Origin: an archaeon
GTDB lineage: Archaea > Nanobdellota > Nanobdellia > Pacearchaeales > GW2011-AR1
Direction of reading: 5' to 3'
DNA length: 64,000 nucleotides
NCBI GenBank assembly: GCA_018697295.1
Contig: JABHTJ010000002.1
Location: 154,027 to 218,026, forward strand
This document shows, in pieces, positions 38,906-46,303 of the stretch. The notes below the pieces were generated by a model that saw only the letters and a list, made by a program, of their open reading frames with translations, ran no database searches and had not been told where the DNA came from. The position numbers and the translations under genes are program-made. The stretch's first letter is position 1. Each line of letters begins with the position of its first letter.

Positions 38906-39136
38906 TTAAAGCTTGAGAGCGCTTTTTAATTTCGCCTCATCAAATCCTGTGACGATCGTTCCATTTGCATCAATTACTGGAACTCCCATTTGACCGGATT
39001 TATCCATCATTTCTTTTGCTTTCTTTTCGTCGCTACTTACATCTACATTCTTGAAAGAAACTTTGTTCTCTTTTAGAAATGCTTTCACTTTTTTGCACCA
39101 AGGACAAGTTGGTGTTGAATATACTGTTACTGCCAT
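38906..39136 (-). CDS. Glutaredoxin family protein
   Basis: VYSTPTCPWCKKVKAFL, GVPVIDANG. Confidence 0.9.
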   Translation of the reverse strand: MAVTVYSTPTCPWCKKVKAFLKENKVSFKNVDVSSDEKKAKEMMDKSGQMGVPVIDANGTIVTGFDEAKLKSALKL

Positions 39137-39228
39137 TATTACCTCCTTTTGATTAGTTAAACTAATTAGTTACTCAAGTGTATCTTTGCTTTTATACTTT
39201 TTGGAAACTGTGTTGACAAAATTTAGAT

Positions 39229-39861
39229 TTATTTAATCAAACTTTTTAATTTTCTAATCCCTGATGAAATGCTTTTTTCTTTTTTTAGAAATGAGCCTGA
39301 GATAAAGTAGTTTGCTCCCGCTTCTTTTGCTTTTGAAATTGTCTTATCGTTTATTCCTCCGTCAACTTCAATTATTAGTTTTGGATATTTCTTGCGAAGC
39401 TGTGTTACTTTTTTTAGTGTCGATGGGATGAATTTTGCTCCATACTTTCCTGGATGAACGCTCATTACAGTTATCATATCTATTTTAGGAATGTAACGAG
39501 AAATTTTTGCGATTGGTGTTAGTGGTTTTATTGCGATTCCAACTTTTTTCTTTTTTGAGCTGATAAGTTTGATTATTTCGTTAGGGTTTTTTGTTGACTC
39601 AATGTGAAAAATAATAGTGTTTACTTTTTTGTAATTACTCTCTATCCAGATTTTTGGACCTTTTACCATTAAATGTGCTTCAACTTTTTGTTTTAATTTT
39701 GGAAGTTTAAAATCAAAGTCAAGAGAAGAATTTTTTACGAACTTTTTGTCCATTACATCTAGCTGGATTCTATTAGATTTATTTTTTACTTTCTTTATTA
39801 TTTTATCCAATGCTTTTTGGTTTTTTGCGATTACCGAAGGGATGATTTCTTGCTTCACCAT
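39229..39861 (-). CDS. rpe: Ribulose-phosphate 3-epimerase
   Basis: IIPSVIAKN, IQLDVMDKKFV, VMSVHPGKYGAKF, IEVDGGIND. Confidence 0.88.
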   Translation of the reverse strand: MVKQEIIPSVIAKNQKALDKIIKKVKNKSNRIQLDVMDKKFVKNSSLDFDFKLPKLKQKVEAHLMVKGPKIWIESNYKKVNTIIFHIESTKNPNEIIKLISSKKKKVGIAIKPLTPIAKISRYIPKIDMITVMSVHPGKYGAKFIPSTLKKVTQLRKKYPKLIIEVDGGINDKTISKAKEAGANYFISGSFLKKEKSISSGIRKLKSLIK

Positions 39862-39862
39862 T

Positions 39863-40345
39863 TTATTTTTTCGAAGACAATTTTTCTATTTTTTTTAATC
39901 TTCTTTTGTGGCGAGTGTCGTTGCTGAACGGGGTTTGTAACCAAACTGTAATCGCTCTTTTGACTAAATTTTCATCCATGAAGAATGCTCCGAGAGACAA
40001 TACATTTGAATTATTGTGTTCTCTGGATAATTTTAAGATTTTTTCTGGCGGTGAAGATCCATAGTAAAGTGCGGTTCTAATTTTTGGAACCCTATTTGCT
40101 GCGATTACTTCTCCTTGGCCTGAACCTGCAATGATTATTCCTCTGTTGTTAGGATTTTTAGCTACGAGTTTTGCCATAGGAATTACATAGTCTGGATAAT
40201 CGTCATTTGGATCCGAATTAAATGGGCCTACGTCTTCTACTTTGAATCCTTTTTTTTCAAGCCATGGCTTTATCTTTTCTTTTATTTTGAAACCTGCGTG
40301 ATCTCCTGAAAGATATATTTTCTTTATTTTAATTTTTTGTTTCAT
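39863..40345 (-). CDS. rpiB: Ribose-5-phosphate isomerase B (RpiB/LacAB)
   Basis: LSGDHAGFKIKEKIKPWL; GIIIAGSGQGEVIAANRVPKIRTAL; SREHNNSNVLSLGAFF. Confidence 0.9.
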   Translation of the reverse strand: MKQKIKIKKIYLSGDHAGFKIKEKIKPWLEKKGFKVEDVGPFNSDPNDDYPDYVIPMAKLVAKNPNNRGIIIAGSGQGEVIAANRVPKIRTALYYGSSPPEKILKLSREHNNSNVLSLGAFFMDENLVKRAITVWLQTPFSNDTRHKRRLKKIEKLSSKK

Positions 40346-40346
40346 T

Positions 40347-41294
40347 TTATTCTACTATTGGTTTAATCTCTGATTTAAATATTTTGGAAATATCTTGGGT
40401 ATACCTTACAATATTTTCTTTGAAATAAGGTTTTTTTGCTTTTTGGATTTTTCCGATTATAAAATAGCTAACTGCCATCATTGTTGCGTAATCTGCACCT
40501 TTTGGAAGTGGAATATTGAGGCGATTTTTGCCGTAGGTTTTATTTTTTTCTCCGAAGCTGATGAACAATTCCTTTGATGGGACAAGTGTTGTTGCATGTT
40601 TTACGTATTCGAGTGTTTCAACATCTCTTGCGACAACTCGACCAAAGAGTTCAATGAATTTTACTTGGAGCATACGAACAATTCCAGAAAATTTTGTCGG
40701 TACTATGATATAGTATTTGTCATACTTTTTGAAGTTAGGTAGTTTTATCTTATTTGTATTATTTTGAATATAGTTTAGAATCTTTCTTGGACTTTCGTTG
40801 GTTTTTCCTAAAATCATCCCAATATAGGTTGAGGTATTGTAGGTATATGGTTCTCGTTGTTTTGGAAAAACATATTCGTCGTAAGGATGTTTTTTATCGA
40901 GGAATTTTTCTGCAGGTGCAGTTTTTTCATTAGTAATAAGTGTTACGTGCTTTTTGTAATTCTTAGAAATCTTGGCAATTATTGGAGCGTGTTTTGCTCC
41001 TGAAGCTGAAATTAAAACTACTCCATCAATTGATTTTATGTTTTTTAATTTTTCTTCAAAATTAGATTCGCTTGCAAAAATTGCATCTCTATTTTCGAAA
41101 ATTATTCTTCCTGTCGCCTCCGCATTCCCTGAACCGACGACTAATGGTTTTTCGTAAGGGACGATTATCGACTGTAGCTTCTCCTTTGAGAAAAGTTCTA
41201 ATGCTCCAAGTACACAAGTATCTAAGTCTGGAATATTTTTTAGAGAAAAACTTTGCATTATGTCGTAGTTAGGACTAAGATTTTTTTTCACCAT
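40347..41294 (-). CDS. SIS-domain-like sugar isomerase/binding protein
   Basis: VVGSGNAEATGRIIF, GVVLISASGAKHAPIIAKI. Confidence 0.55.
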   Translation of the reverse strand: MVKKNLSPNYDIMQSFSLKNIPDLDTCVLGALELFSKEKLQSIIVPYEKPLVVGSGNAEATGRIIFENRDAIFASESNFEEKLKNIKSIDGVVLISASGAKHAPIIAKISKNYKKHVTLITNEKTAPAEKFLDKKHPYDEYVFPKQREPYTYNTSTYIGMILGKTNESPRKILNYIQNNTNKIKLPNFKKYDKYYIIVPTKFSGIVRMLQVKFIELFGRVVARDVETLEYVKHATTLVPSKELFISFGEKNKTYGKNRLNIPLPKGADYATMMAVSYFIIGKIQKAKKPYFKENIVRYTQDISKIFKSEIKPIVE

Positions 41295-41394
41295 CTTTAT
41301 TTTATTAACTGGAAGCAGTATTTAATAATTTTGGTTTCTGAAGGAGAAAATTTGTAATAATAAAAAAATAAAAATTGAATAAATCTAAATAGAT

Positions 41395-41727
41395 TTATTC
41401 GTTTGATTGAGCGTCTTCGATAGCTTCTGCGTCTGCCATTGGAGCTTCTGATGATTCTCCTCTTGGAGCTCGGTCATCGTCTCGTGGAGTCATTGGACGA
41501 GCTTCGTTAACATTTAATGCTCTTCCTTCGATTTCCTTTTGATCCATATCGGCCATTGCCTTTTTAGCTGAGTCTTCATCGTTGATTGTTACAAATCCAA
41601 ATCCTTTTGATCTTTTAGAAAATTTGTCTACAATTACGTTTGCTTCATCAACTCCGTAGCTTTCGAATAATGCCGCTAGTGCTTTATCATCAATACTCCA
41701 GGCTAAATTACCTACATATAATTTCAT
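41395..41727 (-). CDS. RRM-domain RNA-binding protein
   Basis: KLYVGNLAWSIDDKALAALFESYG (RNP2), SKGFGFVTI (RNP1). Confidence 0.9.
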   Translation of the reverse strand: MKLYVGNLAWSIDDKALAALFESYGVDEANVIVDKFSKRSKGFGFVTINDEDSAKKAMADMDQKEIEGRALNVNEARPMTPRDDDRAPRGESSEAPMADAEAIEDAQSNE

Positions 41728-41898
41728 ATTTATTTATCCTCCCGTGATTTAATTGTAAATTGCATTCTTAGAAACATTCCTTATATCCTTGAATTTCTTA
41801 CTGATTTTGATTATTTAAAGGTTTGTAATTAGTTGGCTTTGTGTAAAAAGTCTAGTTAATGACTCACTTTATACACAAAAATCTCAAGAATATATAAT

Positions 41899-42102
41899 TT
41901 AGGCATATAATTTTTTTAATTTTCCATTATAATTAATTCTTATATGAAAATGTATCTGGTTACGATTATCTATCGCCTTCTCGGCAGTTTCTTCGTCCGG
42001 GAAGGTTAATTCAGCTTTTAATTTGAAGGACTCATAAGAGTTTAATTGGAAAGGTATTGAAAGAATATAAAGAAATGGATTTTTTGCATGAAAGAAGTGC
42101 AA
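41899..42102 (-). CDS. Small ORF inside the mobile element (67 aa; weak Pcc1-like N-terminal segment LKAELTFPDEETAEKAI)
   Basis: ORF track; divergent from and overlapping the HEPN-like ORF start. Confidence 0.3.
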   Translation of the reverse strand: MHFFHAKNPFLYILSIPFQLNSYESFKLKAELTFPDEETAEKAIDNRNQIHFHIRINYNGKLKKLYA

Positions 42103-42506
42103 TGATAATAAAAAAGAGGCTAGCAGTGGTTGAATTTGTTCACGGGTTAGAATTAATTCTCAAAGCAATTCTAATAAGAAAAGGTTATTGTATCTATAAA
42201 TTCAAGAACAATAAGATATTCAAGAATAATGAAAAAATTGAAAGACTTGTATCCTCTGATAGGACTATAGAGCTAGAAGGTGTCATAAAATTCTTTAAGA
42301 AAGAATATCCAGAGCTTTCTTTTAATCTAGTTGATAAGTTGAGAGTTCTTAGAAATCAGATTACTCACAAAGGCACGGAAATAAGTGAAAAGAAAAGGGA
42401 TTATTTTATTGGTGCCATAAATTGCTTAATTGAGGTTTATGAAAAAGAAGATATAAGAAATAGAAAATTCCTTGGAATTATTAGGCAGGCAAAATTAGAT
42501 ATTTGA
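42075..42506 (+). CDS. HEPN-domain-like protein (passenger of the mobile element)
   Basis: FVHGLELILKAILIRKGY (E..LK helix) and LRVLRNQITHKG (R-x4-H motif); track start 42057, alternative 42075. Confidence 0.6.
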   Translation: MDFLHERSAMIIKKRLAVVEFVHGLELILKAILIRKGYCIYKFKNNKIFKNNEKIERLVSSDRTIELEGVIKFFKKEYPELSFNLVDKLRVLRNQITHKGTEISEKKRDYFIGAINCLIEVYEKEDIRNRKFLGIIRQAKLDI

Positions 42507-42543
42507 CTTTATACACAGAAGCCACTTAATCCACAAAGCCTAA

Positions 42544-43656
42544 TTAGTTAAATTGCAGTATGATTCCTATGATAAATGCAAGAGTTAATAGGATTATGAT
42601 TGGTGTGTTGATGAAAACCTTTATTTCAGGTTTTCTTTGTCCTTTTTTCTCCTCTTTTGCTCCTTTATTGATTAGCAGAATTAAAACTCCAGTTATTCCT
42701 GTCGAAATCACTCCTGCGATTCCAAGAATCGAAGAAAATCCTAACAAATTGAATTTTTGGATTATGATGTATAGAATTAGTGGCATTAAGGAGGTGAATA
42801 TGAATGTTTTTCTCTTTGAGAAGTTAAGGTCGAAAAGACAGCTATCTCTTAGGGAAAATGAAAGTACGAAATAGGATGTGAGCATGGTGAATATTCCGAG
42901 AATTATTATGATTGGTCCAAAAGAGAGCGTTGCGACTTCGGTTACGCTTTTTCCAAGGACTCCGACAAAGGTTGCCGTGAATATTGTGTAGAGAATGACT
43001 GGAATTGATAGTCCGATGAAAATTGCTTTTTTGAAGTTTTTCTCTTGACCTTTTATTTCGAGACGTAGTTCTGGGATTGCCGTGAAGCCAAGTAATGCAA
43101 ATAATATTACTCCTATTGGAAATGTGAAATTATTTGGCGGGATTGTTGTAAGATTTGCTGGATTAATGTTTTGGAGGTGGTAAATAAATAATCCGAGAAT
43201 GATTGCGATGATTGCGATGACGCCATATGTTTCAACTTTTTTGAGGCTCTTTAATCCTTCTCGTAAGAGTAACGTCATGACAAGCCAGAATAAGAATCCA
43301 AGAAATAGTGGGTTGATGTTTCCTGGAAGAAGCTGGGAAAAACTTTGACCTTCTCCGATTAGGTATGCGATTAGTGCAGAATAAACTCCAAAGATTACTG
43401 TTAGAAACATTATTTTTTCTCCCCAAGGTCCTAGGTATATTTTTGCATAACCTGTGAGTTGGTGTTTTGATTTTGTTCTTAGAGTTACTTCTGCAAGAGA
43501 AAAATTAATGAAAAGCATGACAATGGAGAGAATGATGAGCCAGAAGATTCCGACGAGAAAACCTGATTTTGCGAAAACAAATGGAAGACCAAGAATTCCT
43601 GCACCGATAACTGCACCTGAGAGTGTGAATGTTGTTGCCCAGAATTTTTTATTCAT
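42544..43656 (-). CDS. Amino-acid permease (aromatic amino acid / AAAP-like)
   Basis: TFTLSGAVIGAGILGLPFVFAKSGF; multi-TM. Confidence 0.82.
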   Translation of the reverse strand: MNKKFWATTFTLSGAVIGAGILGLPFVFAKSGFLVGIFWLIILSIVMLFINFSLAEVTLRTKSKHQLTGYAKIYLGPWGEKIMFLTVIFGVYSALIAYLIGEGQSFSQLLPGNINPLFLGFLFWLVMTLLLREGLKSLKKVETYGVIAIIAIILGLFIYHLQNINPANLTTIPPNNFTFPIGVILFALLGFTAIPELRLEIKGQEKNFKKAIFIGLSIPVILYTIFTATFVGVLGKSVTEVATLSFGPIIIILGIFTMLTSYFVLSFSLRDSCLFDLNFSKRKTFIFTSLMPLILYIIIQKFNLLGFSSILGIAGVISTGITGVLILLINKGAKEEKKGQRKPEIKVFINTPIIILLTLAFIIGIILQFN

Positions 43657-43766
43657 AGTATCACCTTTGTTTTGATGGTTGAGCGTGTTTATAAGATTTT
43701 ATGATTGATTTAATCACACACAATTTTTTAAATGAATTTTTGCTTATTAAATTCCTTGGGTGAAAT

Positions 43767-45572
43767 ATGGTAGAAATTGTAGTAAATGATAACTTTAACG
43801 AAGCAGGTGAAGCTAACTTATTCGAAGATATTGGTAATGGGAAATTTGAGTCTTCTGATTTATTTAAACTTAGAATGGATGTAGATGAACTAGTTGAGGA
43901 TTCGGAAATTAATGAACTTTTATCTTATGGGAGTTTTTCTAAAAACTTGGCGTACGATTTGCCTTATCAGAGGTCTGGTGCGATTAAACTTTTGCGAGAT
44001 TTTAATATGAGTGCTCTTTTGGCTGATGAGGTTGGACTTGGGAAAACTATTACGACAGGAATGGCGATTAAGGAGGGAATTTATCGTGGGTTTTTGAAAA
44101 AGATTGTTATTTTAACTCCTCCAAGTTTGGTTGATCAATGGGTGATTGAACTTCGAGATAAATTTGGGTTAGAGTTTAATATTATTGAGTCTGCCGAGGA
44201 TTGGAATAAATTTGATTTTGCTATTGCGTCAATTGATCGTGTGAAGATTTTTGACAAAGTTACTCGTGGATTCCGGCATAAAAGTGCACATTCTGTTTTG
44301 TGGGATTTGGTGATTGTTGATGAGGCTCATAAATTAAAAGAAAAAAATACGGTTCGTTGGAAATTTGTAGATCGGCTGCAAAAAAAGCGGTTTTTGCTCT
44401 TGACAGCGACGCCATTTCAAAATGATTTGATTGAACTTTACAATCTTTTACATTTGCTTAAGCGTGGTCACTTGGGAACAATAAAGGAATTTCGGCAAAA
44501 ATTCTTATACCGAGGAAATAGTCGTCATCCTCTTAATCCCCTTGACTTGAAAAAAAAATTAGAAGAAGTTATGGTTCGGCGTCGACGTGATGAAACTGGA
44601 ATTGATTACAAGGCTCGTGTTCCAAAAATTGTTACTGTTGAACTTAGCAAAACTGAGAAGATGATTTATGATAATACTGTTCGATTGTTAAAGGAGAATT
44701 ATTTTCGTGCAGATGGTCGGGAAATTAATGCCCTCTTGATCGTGTTTGCAATTTTGCCAAAGATTACGAGTTCATCTGCTTCGGCTAAAGAGAGTTTGCA
44801 AAGAATTATTGATACTGAAACTTACCATGAAATTACAAAGACGTTTGCGCAAGGTATACTTGATGATTATGCAACTGTTGAACGCGATTCGAAAATTGAA
44901 AAATTGGTTGAGTTGATTGAAGAAATTATTTCTCGCAAAAATGAAGATGGAAGTAAATCAGACGAGAAGATTTTAATTTATACTCGGCATCCAACCACAC
45001 TTCGCTATATTGTTGAAAAGCTCAAGCCATTTAATTTGAAAATTATTGAATTTATGGGTGGGCTTGATAGAGAAGAAAAATCGCGAAGGATAGAATCATT
45101 TAAACGAGGTGAAGCAGATATTATGATCTCGACAGATACTGGGGCGGAAGGACTTAATTTTCAGTTTTGTCGGAATTTAATTAATTATGATTTGCCTTGG
45201 AATCCGATGTCAGTTGAACAGCGAATTGGTCGCCTTGATAGGATTGGTCAGAATAGGGATATGTACATTTATTCGTTTGCGACGAAGGGAACGATGGAAG
45301 AACATGTAGTTGACCTGATAATAAATAAGATGTGTTGTGTTGGGCTTGTGATTGGTGAGTTGCCGATTATTTTATTTAATCTTGGACTTGATGGCGAGGG
45401 AAAATCTGGAAGAAATAAAATTGAAGAGAAGTTGATGGCGTCGTTTATCGAAGGGAAAGGGAACTTAGAATTTTTTGCTCGAAACGTAAATGAAATTGCT
45501 GCAGAGATTAGTTTAGGCATGAAAGATTATGAAAATGATAAAGTTAGCAATAAGAAATTTTTTGATGAATAA
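43767..45572 (+). CDS. SNF2/RapA-like superfamily 2 helicase
   Basis: LADEVGLGKTITTGMAIKE (Walker A), VIVDEAHKLKE (DEAH), LLLTATPFQND, MISTDTGAEGLNFQFCRNLINYDLPWNPMSVEQRIGRLDRIGQ. Confidence 0.92.
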   Translation: MVEIVVNDNFNEAGEANLFEDIGNGKFESSDLFKLRMDVDELVEDSEINELLSYGSFSKNLAYDLPYQRSGAIKLLRDFNMSALLADEVGLGKTITTGMAIKEGIYRGFLKKIVILTPPSLVDQWVIELRDKFGLEFNIIESAEDWNKFDFAIASIDRVKIFDKVTRGFRHKSAHSVLWDLVIVDEAHKLKEKNTVRWKFVDRLQKKRFLLLTATPFQNDLIELYNLLHLLKRGHLGTIKEFRQKFLYRGNSRHPLNPLDLKKKLEEVMVRRRRDETGIDYKARVPKIVTVELSKTEKMIYDNTVRLLKENYFRADGREINALLIVFAILPKITSSSASAKESLQRIIDTETYHEITKTFAQGILDDYATVERDSKIEKLVELIEEIISRKNEDGSKSDEKILIYTRHPTTLRYIVEKLKPFNLKIIEFMGGLDREEKSRRIESFKRGEADIMISTDTGAEGLNFQFCRNLINYDLPWNPMSVEQRIGRLDRIGQNRDMYIYSFATKGTMEEHVVDLIINKMCCVGLVIGELPIILFNLGLDGEGKSGRNKIEEKLMASFIEGKGNLEFFARNVNEIAAEISLGMKDYENDKVSNKKFFDE

Positions 45573-45584
45573 AAATTAAAAAAA

Positions 45585-46061
45585 TTATTTTTTTTCTTTC
45601 CAGGCAACGAATCCGATAACTACGAAGTAGAGGGGCGTTCCGATTTTTGGGACTATTTGTGCGAGGCTAAACCATCCAGGATATTTTCTTGCTTCAAAAA
45701 TTCTCCAGTGGGAGATTATTAATAATATGAATAGTGCTACCCAGCCAAGAATTGGAATTAGTATTAAGAAAATCCATGCCCAATGGAAACCTCCAAGTTG
45801 TAATCTCATTGCACTTGATGCGAATGGAATCCATGCAAGCCACGGGTTTTTATGTTTTGATTTTTTTGCAATTGTTTGCCATGCGAGTGCGTGATAGATA
45901 TATAGTGCTGCTAATAATGTTATCGCGAATAATATTCCAAATGCAAGTAGGATTCCGGCAATGCCTCCTGCAAAACCTCCTGCGAAATTTTGTGCGATTG
46001 GACAATTTGCTATAGCTGATTCATTTCCTGCGAAAAATTCTGTGCATGTGCTGAATACCAT
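45585..46061 (-). CDS. Multi-TM membrane protein, DUF5684-like
   Basis: YIYHALAWQTIAKKSKHKNPWLAWIPFAS. Confidence 0.65.
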   Translation of the reverse strand: MVFSTCTEFFAGNESAIANCPIAQNFAGGFAGGIAGILLAFGILFAITLLAALYIYHALAWQTIAKKSKHKNPWLAWIPFASSAMRLQLGGFHWAWIFLILIPILGWVALFILLIISHWRIFEARKYPGWFSLAQIVPKIGTPLYFVVIGFVAWKEKK

Positions 46062-46130
46062 CTTTTTATTACTTATAGTAAGTGGTTATTGTTTATAAAA
46101 TTTGGGTTTTTTGTCGGTTTAGGATTTATC

Positions 46131-46156
46131 GTTTTTGGCAACGTGTTACCAAAAAC
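46131..46156. promoter_or_regulatory. 26-bp near-perfect dyad, candidate operator
   Basis: GTTTTTGGCAACGTGTTACCAAAAAC between divergent genes 46061(-) and 46304(+). Confidence 0.45.
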
Positions 46157-46303
46157 TCGAGAGGGTGCAGTTTGTGAGTGCCTAGGTTTTGTGTTGTTGG
46201 TTGGTACTGGATTAATCCGATTAGGAATAATCTAGTTGGGTTGGTTAGATTGGGTGCGGTTTAGTACAACAATTCCTTTAAACTCTAGTCTAATTCTAAA
46301 AAC

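Larger units (their letters stand above)
41835..42540. mobile_element. 706-bp non-autonomous mobile element with IS5/IS903-like termini and HEPN-like passenger gene
   Basis: TIR GGCTTTGTG (41835-41843) / CACAAAGCC (42532-42540); flanking 9-bp perfect direct repeat TAATTAGTT (41826-41834 and 42541-42549); no transposase ORF. Confidence 0.85.
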
